From assembly GCA_937868095.1 (NCBI GenBank), contig CALMLO010000036.1:62001-126000 (forward strand): a stretch of 64,000 bases of DNA. The letters are read 5' to 3'. The position numbers were made by a program, and so were the translations under genes. How positions within the stretch are numbered: the first letter of the stretch is position 1; every line of letters begins with the position of its first letter. Below the pieces are notes generated by a model. The model saw nothing but the letters and a program-made list of their open reading frames with translations. It ran no database searches and was not told the DNA's origin. The stretch is from an uncultured Phycisphaerales bacterium. GTDB taxonomy: Bacteria > Planctomycetota > Phycisphaerae > Sedimentisphaerales > Anaerohalosphaeraceae. Below are positions 53,844 to 62,740 of this stretch, one piece after another.

Positions 53844-54854
53844 ATGGCAGGAGCGGACACCACCAACCACCGATGCGGCTATTGCGGGCAGGAGAATAGT
53901 TGGTTTTGTTATTCTGTTCGAAGTGTCTACGGGGAGGTTTTCTCGATTCGCCGGTGCCTGGGATGCGGGGCCTTTTTTCTAACGCCGCGTCCATCTGCTG
54001 AGCAGTTAGGACGGTATTATGAGCAGGAATATTATGGAACGGGGTCGGGCAAATTTTCTCCTGCGGTGGAGAAGGTTCTTGATTTTTTCCGTCGGCGTCG
54101 GACTTGTCTGGTGGAGCGGTTTGTCAGATCGCCCGGCCGGATTCTTGATGTGGGCTGCGGAAACGGGCGTTTTTTGGGGTATCTGATTGAGAAGGGGTGG
54201 GAAGGGTACGGAGTGGAACTGGCGGGCAAGGCCGCCGAGCGAGCCGCCTCCATAGCCGGAATCCGATTCAAAATCGGGACTCTTGAGGATGGAGATTTTC
54301 CGGAGGGGTATTTTGATGCCGTTTCGCTCTGGCATGTTTTTGAGCATCTTCCGGCACCGCGGGAAACCCTTCGAATCATTCATTCCATTCTCAAACCCGG
54401 CGGGTTTCTTTTTGTTTCGATGCCGAATATCCGCAGCTGGCAGGGGCGGCTTTTTAAGGGGAACTGGCTTCATCTGGACCCGCCGCGTCATCTTGTTTTC
54501 TTTTCGCCGGAAGACCTGAGGAAGAATCTGGCCCAAGCGGGCTTCCGGCTGTGCCGAAAGACGACGTTTTCGCTGGAACAGAATGTTTTCGGCATTCAGC
54601 AAAGTTTGCTGAATTGTTTGTGCCGGCGGCGGGAGTTTCTCTTTGAGTTTTTGAAGGGGAATCGTTCCTATACGGCGGATTATCCGGTTCTGCTTTTGCG
54701 GCTTCAGCAGATTTTTGCTGTGGTGAGTGCTCCTTTTTTTGCGGTGCTTGCTGGAGTGGAGTCTCTTTTTGGGGCTGGGGGGACGATGGAGATGGTTTTT
54801 GTGCGGCAGGAAAAAGAACAAGGTGCGGATGAGGGAGGGAAGCAGCTATGCTGA
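53844..54854 (+). CDS. Class I SAM-dependent methyltransferase with N-terminal zinc ribbon
   Basis: A 336-residue protein. The first 45 residues hold two CxxC pairs (RCGYCGQ and RCLGCGAFF), a zinc ribbon. The methyltransferase domain follows with motif I ILDVGCGNGRFL and a later WHVFEHLPAPRETL, typical of the family that methylates sugars or lipid-linked intermediates. The ATG at 53844 is used. It overlaps the glycosyltransferase by seven bases, so both are probably part of one glycan pathway. Substrate unknown. Confidence 0.88.
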   Translation: MAGADTTNHRCGYCGQENSWFCYSVRSVYGEVFSIRRCLGCGAFFLTPRPSAEQLGRYYEQEYYGTGSGKFSPAVEKVLDFFRRRRTCLVERFVRSPGRILDVGCGNGRFLGYLIEKGWEGYGVELAGKAAERAASIAGIRFKIGTLEDGDFPEGYFDAVSLWHVFEHLPAPRETLRIIHSILKPGGFLFVSMPNIRSWQGRLFKGNWLHLDPPRHLVFFSPEDLRKNLAQAGFRLCRKTTFSLEQNVFGIQQSLLNCLCRRREFLFEFLKGNRSYTADYPVLLLRLQQIFAVVSAPFFAVLAGVESLFGAGGTMEMVFVRQEKEQGADEGGKQLC

Positions 54855-55600
54855 AGGGGCAAAAAGTGGTTGTGGTCATGCCGGCTTACAATGCCGAATC
54901 TACTCTTCGCCGAACACATCAGGAAGTGCTTGAAGAGGGTATTGTGGACCTTGTTATCGTGGTGGATGATGCCAGTTCAGACCAGACGGCCAGACTGGCC
55001 GGCGAGCTGCCTTGTACGCTGGTTCATGTCCATCTCCGCAATCAGGGTTATGGTGCCAATCAGAAGACCTGCTACCGGCTGGCGATTGAGCAGGGAGCGG
55101 ATATTGTGATTATGGTGCATCCGGATTATCAGTACACGCCGAAACTGATTCCGGCGATGGCGTCGCTGGTTGCCAGCGGGCTTTATCCGTGTGTGCTCGG
55201 GTCGCGGATTCTGGGTGGGTATGCTCTGAAGGGGGGGATGCCGCTTTGGCGGTATATTGCCAACCGGGCGCTTACGTTTGTTGAGAATTTGCTGATGGGG
55301 GCCAAACTGTCTGAGTACCATACCGGCTATCGGGCTTTTTCGAAAGCGCTGCTGGAGCAGCTGCCGCTGGAGGCCAACTCGGATGATTTTGTGTTTGATA
55401 ATCAGATGCTGGCGCAGATTCTGTGGCTTGGGTATCCGATTGGCGAGGTATCCTGCCCGACGAAGTATTTTACAGATGCGTCGTCCATCAATTTCCGCCG
55501 AAGCTGTGTTTATGGTTTGGGCTGTCTGAAGACGGCTTTGCTGTATCGTTTGTCGCGATGGGGTCTTTGCCGGACGGCTCTTTTTTCGCGAAAGAAATAA
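54848..55600 (+). CDS. Glycosyltransferase family 2
   Basis: A 250-residue glycosyltransferase of the dolichyl-phosphate-mannose-synthase type. The N-terminal GT-A motif is VVVVMPAYNAESTLRR, then VDLVIVVDDASSDQT; the metal-binding region is MVHPDYQYTPKLIP, where the usual DAD is replaced by HPD. It has no membrane helix at its end. It overlaps the methyltransferase gene by seven bases. The pair likely modifies a lipid-linked or surface sugar; a PMT-type transferase gene converges on it with a five-base gap. Confidence 0.88.
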   Translation: MLKGQKVVVVMPAYNAESTLRRTHQEVLEEGIVDLVIVVDDASSDQTARLAGELPCTLVHVHLRNQGYGANQKTCYRLAIEQGADIVIMVHPDYQYTPKLIPAMASLVASGLYPCVLGSRILGGYALKGGMPLWRYIANRALTFVENLLMGAKLSEYHTGYRAFSKALLEQLPLEANSDDFVFDNQMLAQILWLGYPIGEVSCPTKYFTDASSINFRRSCVYGLGCLKTALLYRLSRWGLCRTALFSRKK

Positions 55601-55605
55601 GCGAT

Positions 55606-57168
55606 TTATGTCGGCCCGCAGCGGGTGAGCAGGAGAAGCAAATCTTCCGTGGGCCCCTGGCGGCAGGAAATGATTTGGCAGGCGGAGAAGCCCGCCTGCT
55701 CGGCCTGGCGTTTCAGGTGGTCGGCCTGGTCCTGGGGTGTTTCGAAAAGAATAACGGCCAGCATGGTTGAATCTTGCAGGGAAGGATCTTTCAGGAAATT
55801 TTCTTGAAGGTGGATATTTTCGACGGCCATTATCTCACAGTCCAAGCGGAGGGCATGGGCAACTGAAAGGACAAAACGGCCGTTTTCCTTGTTGAGAATG
55901 AGCCGCAGGGGCTGGCGGGCGTCTGCAAACCGACGGATTTGCTGAGGAAACGTGTTCAGAGAGGCGGGGCCGTCCACTGTCTGCGGCATTCGAAAAGCGG
56001 CTAATGTGTTCAGGCATACCATCGCCGCAGCCAATACGGCCGGCAGTTTGCCGCTGAATCCTTTTGTCCAGCAGACGGCCAGACCTTCAGCAAGAAATAT
56101 CAGCGACATCGGCATCACAAAAAACAGAAATTTGGCTGTCGCAAGGGTGTGTGAATTCATCTTCCAGTCTGTCAGCAGCTGAAACAGAATGCAGACAGCC
56201 AGGGCGGCCAGAACCCTTCGCAGGCGGCGGGAGCGGACGGCTTTGAGGAGTCCCAGCAATGCGATAGGGGCTGCCAGAAAGAAAAAGAGAACCCATAATG
56301 AGTTGTATCTGTCAAACAAACGGCCGGCAAAAAGTTCATCATAAAGAATCGCCAGAAATTTCAGCGGATGGCTGGTGGTATGAAAATAATAGGTTCCTGA
56401 ACGGACAATATGAAGCTGCTTTTGAAACGAAGGGAGCCATGGCAGATAGAGAGCGGCTGTCAAGACATAGGACAGGATAAGGCAGGCCAGCCGACGAATA
56501 TGGCGTCGATAGAGCAGAAGACAGTAAAAGAACTGGAAGCAGATGACAAAGACAAAGTGGTACAATGTATAGAGTCCGATGACAATAACGGCTGTGTACA
56601 ACGCCAGCCGCATCAGAAACCGGCGGGAACTGGATGCAGTTTCCATCTGAAGAACCAGCCAGGTGGACAGCAGCGAAAGGAACATCAGCAGCGGGTAGGG
56701 ACGCACCATTCCACTGTGATGAATGCCGTAGGCGCTGACTGCTAACAAGGCGGCTGCTGCCCAAGCGAGTTTTTCGTTCTGAAGAGCTTTGGCGATGCGG
56801 TACAAAAGATAGACGGAGGCACACGAGAAAAGGATGGAAAAGAACCGGAAGAAAAGGGGATTGTCTATGCCGGTGCGCAGAAGCAGATGGAGAAAAAGAT
56901 AATAGAAAGGAGGATGCATTCCTTCTTTTACCATTGACTCGAGCACTTTGCTGATTCCATATCCGGGCGTGTACTCCATGAGGGAGCGGATTTGGCGGAT
57001 AGGTGTGGGCAGATGCGGGATATGCCGGGGATATTCGGCGGCCTTGCCGGCGGCCTGAAGCAAACTGACACTTTCATCGCCGCTGAGCGGCAGATTCCAG
57101 CAGTAAACTATCTGCAGGATAAAAGTAAAAAAGAGAATTGCCGTCAAAATCCAGGCGGTTTTTGACAT
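55606..57168 (-). CDS. PMT_2/ArnT-like membrane glycosyltransferase
   Basis: A 520-residue membrane protein of the GT39/GT83 clan, which transfers sugars from lipid carriers in the periplasm. The N-terminal loop has the catalytic SGDES motif (Asp31, Glu32) after the first helix, and HPPFYYLFLHLLLR follows. About eleven helices and a C-terminal periplasmic domain of 130 residues are visible. It starts right after the stop of the M48 protease gene (57169), so the two are co-transcribed. The acceptor is unknown. Confidence 0.85.
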   Translation of the reverse strand: MSKTAWILTAILFFTFILQIVYCWNLPLSGDESVSLLQAAGKAAEYPRHIPHLPTPIRQIRSLMEYTPGYGISKVLESMVKEGMHPPFYYLFLHLLLRTGIDNPLFFRFFSILFSCASVYLLYRIAKALQNEKLAWAAAALLAVSAYGIHHSGMVRPYPLLMFLSLLSTWLVLQMETASSSRRFLMRLALYTAVIVIGLYTLYHFVFVICFQFFYCLLLYRRHIRRLACLILSYVLTAALYLPWLPSFQKQLHIVRSGTYYFHTTSHPLKFLAILYDELFAGRLFDRYNSLWVLFFFLAAPIALLGLLKAVRSRRLRRVLAALAVCILFQLLTDWKMNSHTLATAKFLFFVMPMSLIFLAEGLAVCWTKGFSGKLPAVLAAAMVCLNTLAAFRMPQTVDGPASLNTFPQQIRRFADARQPLRLILNKENGRFVLSVAHALRLDCEIMAVENIHLQENFLKDPSLQDSTMLAVILFETPQDQADHLKRQAEQAGFSACQIISCRQGPTEDLLLLLTRCGPT

Positions 57169-58380
57169 TTACTGACTCCGAAGCGTATGAATTTGTCCGC
57201 AGCGGGGGCATTGGGCTTTGGGGGCCGGAAAATTCGGCGGGATTTTCATTGTGATTCCGCAAGAGCATGGCAGAAAGGTAAAACCGTTGACTTTCCGCAT
57301 TAAATCGCCGATTTGACGGTTTACCTGGAACGGATTTGGGGGAGGGGCAGGCGGAACGGAAGGGGTTCGCGGGGCGGCCGGTTCGTCCTTTAGGGCGGAG
57401 GGGGGAATGATGCCCGAACGGTTTGTGACTTGTCTGTAGGATTCCTCGTAATCTCGATAGGAAATCCCCTGGCTCATCCGGCGGAGGATGCGGATGCGTT
57501 CTTCGACCGGTGGATGAGTGCTCAAAAGGCGGGCGGCGTTTTTCCCGCGAAAGGGATTGACAATATACATTGGTGCTGTAACGGCGTTGGCGGATTCCAT
57601 GGAAATACCTGTGCTGGAGATTTTTTCGAGTGCGGAAGCCAGCCCTTCCGGATAGCGGGTTAAGCGAACGGCTCCGGCATCGGCAAGATATTCCCGCCTT
57701 CTTGATAAGGCAAAATAGAACAGTTGAGCGAACAAAGGAGCCAAAATAGATAGAACGACGGCTAAAACGAAAAAGAGTGCTTGCCCTCCGCTGCTCTGGC
57801 GTCCGCCGGAGGAATACCGTCGATTGCTGAGCGAAGAATAGTAAGCCCCCCTTAGAAATGTCTGGCTGAGCAGAACGATGCTGCCCAGCATGACGCCGGC
57901 GAGGGTAACATAGAGGATATCGCGATGAACAATGTGGGAAATTTCGTGGGCCATTACTCCTTGCAGTTCATCGCGGTTCAGCCGGGCGAGCAAGCCCGCT
58001 GTGGCGGCGACGGAGGCGGTTTGGGGGCTGCGTCCTGTGGCAAAGGCATTGGGGGCCTGGTCGTTGATGATGTAAATCTTCGGGATTTTCGGCAGGCCGG
58101 CAGCAATGGACATCTCCTCGACGACATTAAAGAGCTGGGGATGGACGTTTGCATCTACCGGTACGGCCCGGCTGGAGGCCAGAAGAATCTGGTCTCCGCT
58201 TGTGAAACTGATGATGGTTAGAATGAACCAAACGGCGGTTGCTATTATGATGCCGAGCCAGCCGGCTTTCGGCCCGCCAATGGCTGAACCCAGGACGTAT
58301 CCCAGCGCCATCAGAAACAGGGCCATGCCCGTCAGAAGCAGGATGGAATTTCTTTTGTTGATTTGAATTTGTTCCCACAT
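57169..58380 (-). CDS. M48 family metalloprotease, HtpX-like, with C-terminal zinc ribbon
   Basis: A 403-residue membrane zinc protease. Two helices near 12-57 precede the catalytic HEISH motif at 145-149; SRRREYLADAGA carries the third ligand Glu. Another helix pair lies between (residues about 160-175 and 210-235). A proline-rich linker after 330 leads to a C-terminal zinc ribbon CSCG and CPRCGQIH, which is not usual in HtpX. The ATG at 58380 opens MWEQIQINKR. HtpX-like enzymes act in membrane protein quality control. The gene is 235 bp after lemA and next to the PMT-like gene. Confidence 0.9.
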   Translation of the reverse strand: MWEQIQINKRNSILLLTGMALFLMALGYVLGSAIGGPKAGWLGIIIATAVWFILTIISFTSGDQILLASSRAVPVDANVHPQLFNVVEEMSIAAGLPKIPKIYIINDQAPNAFATGRSPQTASVAATAGLLARLNRDELQGVMAHEISHIVHRDILYVTLAGVMLGSIVLLSQTFLRGAYYSSLSNRRYSSGGRQSSGGQALFFVLAVVLSILAPLFAQLFYFALSRRREYLADAGAVRLTRYPEGLASALEKISSTGISMESANAVTAPMYIVNPFRGKNAARLLSTHPPVEERIRILRRMSQGISYRDYEESYRQVTNRSGIIPPSALKDEPAAPRTPSVPPAPPPNPFQVNRQIGDLMRKVNGFTFLPCSCGITMKIPPNFPAPKAQCPRCGQIHTLRSQ

Positions 58381-58615
58381 GGTGTTTCCGTACCTTTTCA
58401 GAATCAGCGGTATTTGTTGGGGGAAGGTTGGGGGCACTCTTGCGGCCGGCCGCTTACGCGAACAGGCGGGGGGAGGGGATTTGCGGCGGATAAAGCGGTC
58501 AAGGCGGCGGTAACGATGGAGCGAACTATTTTCTTTCTGAATAGGGGCTGCGCCCTGCTTGTATCCATCTTTTTCTATGCCTCTCTTCGGCGGTTGGCTG
58601 ACTGAGTTTTTTATG

Positions 58616-59179
58616 TCAGAAACTTACTTTCGGGGCTTCCCGCTGGGCGGGCTGCTCAATTTCAAAGAAGTCGCGTTTGGTGAAGCCGAACATTCCCGCA
58701 ATAAGATTGGACGGGAACATCTGAATTTTGTTGTTGTAGAAGAGGACCTGGTCGTTATAGGCCTGTCGGGCATAGGCGATTTTGTTCTCGGTGCTGGTGA
58801 GTGTTTCCTGAAGGGCCAGGAAATTCTGGTTGGCTTTCAGTTCGGGATAGTTTTCCACCACAAGCAGGAACTGGCTTAAGGCACCGGTGAGGGCATTTTC
58901 GGCTTTGGCTGCTTCGGCGACGGTTTTGGCTCCCATGGCCCGGCTTCGGGCCTCTGTAATTTTTTCGAACGTTTCGCGTTCGTGTTTCATGTAGCCCTTG
59001 GCCGTTTCGACGAGATTGGGAATCAGGTCGTGGCGGCGTTTCAACTGCACATCGATCTGGGACCAGGCATTATCCACCTGATTTCGCAGCCGCACCAGCG
59101 AGTTATAAATGCTGATGACGATGACAATCAAAAAAACCAGGATCGCCAGCAGCACCCACATCCACATTGTTCCTGTCAT
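58616..59179 (-). CDS. lemA: LemA family protein
   Basis: A 187-residue membrane-anchored protein. A single N-terminal helix (residues about 6-27) is followed by the LemA helical bundle: [32 protein letters not shown], the [18 protein letters not shown] motif, and [20 protein letters not shown]. LemA and HtpX-like M48 genes are often neighbours, as here. Function is not firmly known. ATG at 59179. Confidence 0.93.
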   Translation of the reverse strand: MTGTMWMWVLLAILVFLIVIVISIYNSLVRLRNQVDNAWSQIDVQLKRRHDLIPNLVETAKGYMKHERETFEKITEARSRAMGAKTVAEAAKAENALTGALSQFLLVVENYPELKANQNFLALQETLTSTENKIAYARQAYNDQVLFYNNKIQMFPSNLIAGMFGFTKRDFFEIEQPAQREAPKVSF

Positions 59180-59220
59180 GTTGAATCTCCTTTTCTGAAA
59201 GGTTTTGCTTTTTTATCCGG

Positions 59221-59637
59221 CTAAGGGTTGTCGGAATTGTCTTTTGTTTGCGGGCTTGTGAACATTTTCCCTAAAAAAGCAGGAATTTTTTCTTCCGGGT
59301 CAAAACGGCCAAGCTGGAGAACGATTTCCAGTTCTCCCCGATCGAACCAAAGTCCGTGTCCTTTGGGGCAGCGATCCAGCGTGACGAGGCAGGATTGCGG
59401 ACCAACAGACACCTTTTCCATCTTTTTGCGGCAAATTGGACAAGGTCTGGGTTCTTCCTGGAGTCCCTGGGCGGGCTGGAACGACTCGAGCAGGCGGCGG
59501 GCCCGCTCGGTATCCTGAAGCAACTGTTCGAGTTCGCCGCTATCCAGCCAGATGCCTCGGCAGGCCAGGCAATAATCTGCTTCGACACCGTCCATCTCGA
59601 GGGTAATCATTGGATTTTGGCAAACGGCGCAATCCAC
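59221..59637 (-). CDS. Double zinc-ribbon (zf-TFIIB type) protein
   Basis: A protein of about 138 residues made of two similar zinc ribbons: CAVCQNP with YCLACRGIWLDSGELEQLL, then CPICRKK with RCPKGHGLWFDRGELEIVL. The zf-TFIIB family is small and its role unclear. I chose the GTG at 59637 because an upstream TTG at 59694 belongs to a likely -35 box. It precedes lemA by 41 bp, and it may be the first gene of the zinc ribbon - lemA - M48 - PMT run. Confidence 0.8.
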   Translation of the reverse strand: MDCAVCQNPMITLEMDGVEADYCLACRGIWLDSGELEQLLQDTERARRLLESFQPAQGLQEEPRPCPICRKKMEKVSVGPQSCLVTLDRCPKGHGLWFDRGELEIVLQLGRFDPEEKIPAFLGKMFTSPQTKDNSDNP

Positions 59638-59665
59638 CTTTTTTCGCTTTCTGAAGTTTGAGGAT

Positions 59666-59694
59666 ATGGTAGCCGCGGCGGGGGCGGCTGTCAA
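59666..59694 (-). promoter_or_regulatory. Promoter of the zinc-ribbon/lemA run
   Basis: Minus strand TTGACA (59689-59694), 17 bp, TACCAT (59666-59671). The GTG at 59637 is about 29 bases downstream of the -10 box. Confidence 0.45.
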
Positions 59695-59734
59695 GCGAAA
59701 GATTCAAAAGCCGACAAAATCCCGCCGTTTCTTC

Positions 59735-59764
59735 TTGACAGATGGGTTGGCCAGGCGCTAAGAT
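59735..59764 (+). promoter_or_regulatory. Promoter of the amidohydrolase-like gene
   Basis: TTGACA (59735-59740), 18 bp, TAAGAT (59759-59764). It faces away from the promoter at 59666-59694, giving back-to-back promoters 40 bp apart. Confidence 0.5.
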
Positions 59765-59825
59765 ACGAACTCCAAAAAATATAACGCCGGATTGGGGTTT
59801 CGGCTTCTGAAAATGAGGCGCTGGG

Positions 59826-60602
59826 ATGATTATTGACTGTCATACTCATATTAGCTGTCCTGAACAGGAAGTAGATGTCGAGGTTCATCGGGCTGCTTGC
59901 CAGGCGGTTGACGGGTGTTTTGTTCTGGCCGGCTGCGATTTGGAAGCCCAAGAGGCCAATCAGCGGCTTTCGGAGTATATTGAAGGTAATTCGAAAGCCG
60001 TCGGTTTTGCTGTTGTCAATCCGCTGGAAGCGGAGATTTCCCGCAAAACCGTCAAAGGACTTCTGGAAGGTTCGAGATTTCGGGGGGTTGTACTCTATTG
60101 TGCTGAGGACCAATTCCATCCAGCTCATAGCCAGGCGATGGGTCTGTATGAAGTATGTGAGGAGATGGGGGTACCGGTGTTTTTTCACAACTGTCCGCCG
60201 TATTCACCGTCAGCAGTTTTGGATTATGCCCGCCCCTGGCTGCTTGATGAAGTGGCTCGCACCTTTCCTGGTTTGAAGATAATTGTGGGCCGAATGGGGC
60301 TTCCGTTTTTGGAGCAGACTCTTTGTCTGCTGTCAAAACACGAACATCTTTATGCAGATTTGACCATTCATCCGGTGAAGGTTTGGCAGGTCTATAACAC
60401 GGTTCTTTCGGCTTATGAAGCCGGTGTGATGGATAAATTGCTCTTTGGAAGCGGTTTTCCGTATGCCACAGCCGAGGCGTGTATTGAGACACTGCTCGGT
60501 TTTAATAAGCTCTTCTCGGATGTGCATTTGCCTCAGGTTCCGCGGGAAAAGCTTCGGAGCATTGTGGAGCGTGACAGTTTGAGTCTGCTGGGCCTGGCGT
60601 AG
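59826..60602 (+). CDS. Amidohydrolase-like protein with altered metal site
   Basis: A 258-residue TIM-barrel protein of the amidohydrolase_2 (ACMSD-like) type. It begins MIIDCHTHIS with His6 and His8 as metal ligands, and has VFFHNCPP with His121. The later GHMG-type position is GRMGLPFLEQ (Arg156), and the conserved Asp of LFGSDFP is Gly210 in LFGSGFPY. Two of the usual active-site residues thus differ, so hydrolysis may be lost or altered. It has its own promoter and is followed by an NSS transporter gene on the same strand. Confidence 0.8.
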   Translation: MIIDCHTHISCPEQEVDVEVHRAACQAVDGCFVLAGCDLEAQEANQRLSEYIEGNSKAVGFAVVNPLEAEISRKTVKGLLEGSRFRGVVLYCAEDQFHPAHSQAMGLYEVCEEMGVPVFFHNCPPYSPSAVLDYARPWLLDEVARTFPGLKIIVGRMGLPFLEQTLCLLSKHEHLYADLTIHPVKVWQVYNTVLSAYEAGVMDKLLFGSGFPYATAEACIETLLGFNKLFSDVHLPQVPREKLRSIVERDSLSLLGLA

Positions 60603-60693
60603 CAGGGCTATCTGTGGGTTGGTTTTGCGGACATGAGGGCCGGTTTTTAAGCACAGAGGGTGTGGGGAGCCGATTTTCAGGGAGTCTGTCTTG

Positions 60694-62244
60694 ATGCGTG
60701 AGCATTGGACCAGCAAGTGGGGGGTGATTTTGGCGGTGGCCGGCAGCGCTATCGGTCTGGGCAATTTTCTTCGTTTTCCCGGGGTGGCTGCCAGCAACGG
60801 GGGCGGCGCTTTTATGATTCCCTATTTTGTTTCTTTTCTGCTGCTGGGTCTTCCTTTAATGTGGATTGAGTGGACCATCGGCCGTTTCGGCGGGGGGTTT
60901 GAACGGAGCACGGCGCCCGGCATTTTCCAGACCATGTGGCAGAAGAACCGGTTTATCAAATATTTTGGGGTTATCGGGATTTTCGGGCCGGCCGTAATTT
61001 TTACCTATTATACGTATATTGAGTCGTGGCTGCTCGGCTACAGTTTTTTTGCCTTAAGCGGGCGTTATGCAGAGTGCACCACGCTGCAAAGCATGCAGGA
61101 GTTTTTACGGGGCTATCAGGGGGTCGGGGGGCCGGACAATCCCTATTTCAGCGGTGTGGGGACAGCGTATCTGTTTTTTCTGCTGGCCTTCGGAATGAAT
61201 CTGCTGATTGTGAGTTTCGGCATCAGTCGGGGGATTGAACGGTTTTGCAAGTGGGCGCTGCCACTTTTGTTTCTGATTGCAATTGTACTGGTTGTGCGTG
61301 TTCTGCTGCTGGGGACGCCGGATCCGGCCTATCCGGAACGTTCGATTTATAACGGGTTTGGATTTCTGTGGAATCCGGATTGGTCGGCCCTGCTGAAGGG
61401 AAAGGTGTGGCTGGCGGCTGCGGGGCAAATCTTTTTTACTCTCAGCTGCGGCTTTGGTGTCATCCTTACCTATGCGAGTTATCTTCGCAGGAAGGATGAT
61501 GTGGTTCTGTCGGGTCTTTCTGCGGCGGCGGCCAATGAGTTTGCAGAAGTGATTCTGGGGGGCAGTCTGGTGATTCCGGCGGCGTATGCTTTTTTAGGTC
61601 CGGAGGGTCTTCAGGAAGTCGCCCAGAAAGTATTCGATCTTGGTTTTGTCACGATGCCGCTGATTTTGCAGAAGATGATGTTCGGCGAGGTGTTCGGCTT
61701 TCTGTGGTTTCTTCTTCTTTTTGTTGCGGGGGTGACCAGTTCGATTTCGCTGGCGATACCTGCTTTGGCCTTTATGCAGGACGAGTTTCATTTAACCCGG
61801 CAGGAGGCGTGTTTGTTTTTTGGTGTTGCCACATTTGTTTTCTGTCAGCCGATTATTTTCTTTTACGGGCATGGGGTGCTGGATGAAATTGATTTTTGGG
61901 GAGTTTCGGTAGGGCTGGTCGTTTTTGCTACGGTTGAGGCGATTCTGTTTGGGTGGGTTTTCGGAATGGAGAGGGCGTGGACGGAGATGCATACCGGCTC
62001 GGATATCCGGATCCCAGGTGTGTACCGGTTTATCATAAAGTATGTGACGCCGCTGTTTTTGACAGCCATTCTGGTTGTTTGGCTTATGCAGGACTGGACG
62101 GATGTGATTCTGATGAAAAATGTTCGCGGCGATGATCGCCCCTTTCTGATTGTTACCCGTCTGAACCTGCTGGGGCTGTTTGTGTTTTTGTGCATGCTTG
62201 TGTGGGTTGTTTGGCGCCGACGGCGTCTGCATGGGGAACAGTAG
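60694..62244 (+). CDS. Sodium:neurotransmitter symporter family transporter
   Basis: A 516-residue transporter of the NSS/SNF family, with the LeuT fold. The N terminus has WTSKWGVILAVAGSAIGLGN, then FPGVAASNGGGAFMIPYF of the sodium and substrate sites, and about eleven to twelve helices. Substrates of the family are amino acids; the specific one is unknown. The ATG at 60694 has GGGAG nine bases upstream. It is followed immediately by a MetS-like small gene, so it may work as a two-part system like MetPS. Confidence 0.93.
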   Translation: MREHWTSKWGVILAVAGSAIGLGNFLRFPGVAASNGGGAFMIPYFVSFLLLGLPLMWIEWTIGRFGGGFERSTAPGIFQTMWQKNRFIKYFGVIGIFGPAVIFTYYTYIESWLLGYSFFALSGRYAECTTLQSMQEFLRGYQGVGGPDNPYFSGVGTAYLFFLLAFGMNLLIVSFGISRGIERFCKWALPLLFLIAIVLVVRVLLLGTPDPAYPERSIYNGFGFLWNPDWSALLKGKVWLAAAGQIFFTLSCGFGVILTYASYLRRKDDVVLSGLSAAAANEFAEVILGGSLVIPAAYAFLGPEGLQEVAQKVFDLGFVTMPLILQKMMFGEVFGFLWFLLLFVAGVTSSISLAIPALAFMQDEFHLTRQEACLFFGVATFVFCQPIIFFYGHGVLDEIDFWGVSVGLVVFATVEAILFGWVFGMERAWTEMHTGSDIRIPGVYRFIIKYVTPLFLTAILVVWLMQDWTDVILMKNVRGDDRPFLIVTRLNLLGLFVFLCMLVWVVWRRRRLHGEQ

Positions 62245-62245
62245 A

Positions 62246-62386
62246 ATGAATGTGTACGGCTGGATTTTTATGCTGGGCAGTTTCGGAATTATCACCGGCT
62301 TATGTGTGTTTTGTTTTTACCGGACTTTGACAAGCAACAGAAAAGGCAGAGAAAACTCGGCTTTCTCCGATTTTTCCGAAAAATAA
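62246..62386 (+). CDS. MetS-like small subunit of the NSS transporter
   Basis: A 46-residue protein with a single helix (WIFMLGSFGIITGLCVFCFY) followed by a polar tail ending FSDFSEK. It begins one base after the transporter stop, within GTAGAATGA. In Corynebacterium MetP needs a similar small partner, MetS; the layout here fits that family of small subunits. A bidirectional terminator follows directly. Confidence 0.7.
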   Translation: MNVYGWIFMLGSFGIITGLCVFCFYRTLTSNRKGRENSAFSDFSEK

Positions 62387-62387
62387 A

Positions 62388-62420
62388 AACCCCTGAGTCT
62401 GTTTGAGGCAGGGGCTTTTC
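62388..62420 (+). terminator. Bidirectional intrinsic terminator
   Basis: CCCCTG (62390-62395) and CAGGGG (62409-62414) form the stem; the plus strand continues CTTTTCTTG and the minus strand continues GTTTTTATTTTTC. It separates the NSS transporter from the convergent MazG gene. Confidence 0.7.
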
Positions 62421-62455
62421 TTGTTCAAGCCAGCATTTTCTGCTTTCCAAGAAGT

Positions 62456-62719
62456 TTACTTAAATCCCTGTATGCTGCCGCGGGTGTATTTCTCGATGGC
62501 TTTCTCGAGGTCCACCTCATTGATGTTGGCCAAGGTGCACAGCCAGGCGAAGACGTCGGCAAACTCTTCGGATTTGTTTTGGGGGTCATTGCCTGCCAGT
62601 GCGGTAGCCAGTTCGCCGACTTCTTCAATGAACCACAAAAAGGTTTCGGGTGTTCCCCGCTGGCGATCCCGCTTTTCATATCGGTCGCGAATCCACTGCT
62701 GAAACTGTCGAATTTCCAT
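62456..62719 (-). CDS. MazG-like nucleotide pyrophosphohydrolase
   Basis: An 87-residue protein of the all-alpha NTP pyrophosphohydrolase superfamily. The metal site is EEVGE (Glu32, Glu33, Glu36) plus EEFADVFAW (Glu52, Asp55), the ExxE and ExxD motifs of the MazG family. Such small enzymes remove non-canonical nucleoside triphosphates. It lies 21 bp downstream of the Rrf2 regulator on the same strand. Confidence 0.87.
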   Translation of the reverse strand: MEIRQFQQWIRDRYEKRDRQRGTPETFLWFIEEVGELATALAGNDPQNKSEEFADVFAWLCTLANINEVDLEKAIEKYTRGSIQGFK

Positions 62720-62740
62720 AGGAAGTTTGCGGTCTTGCTC

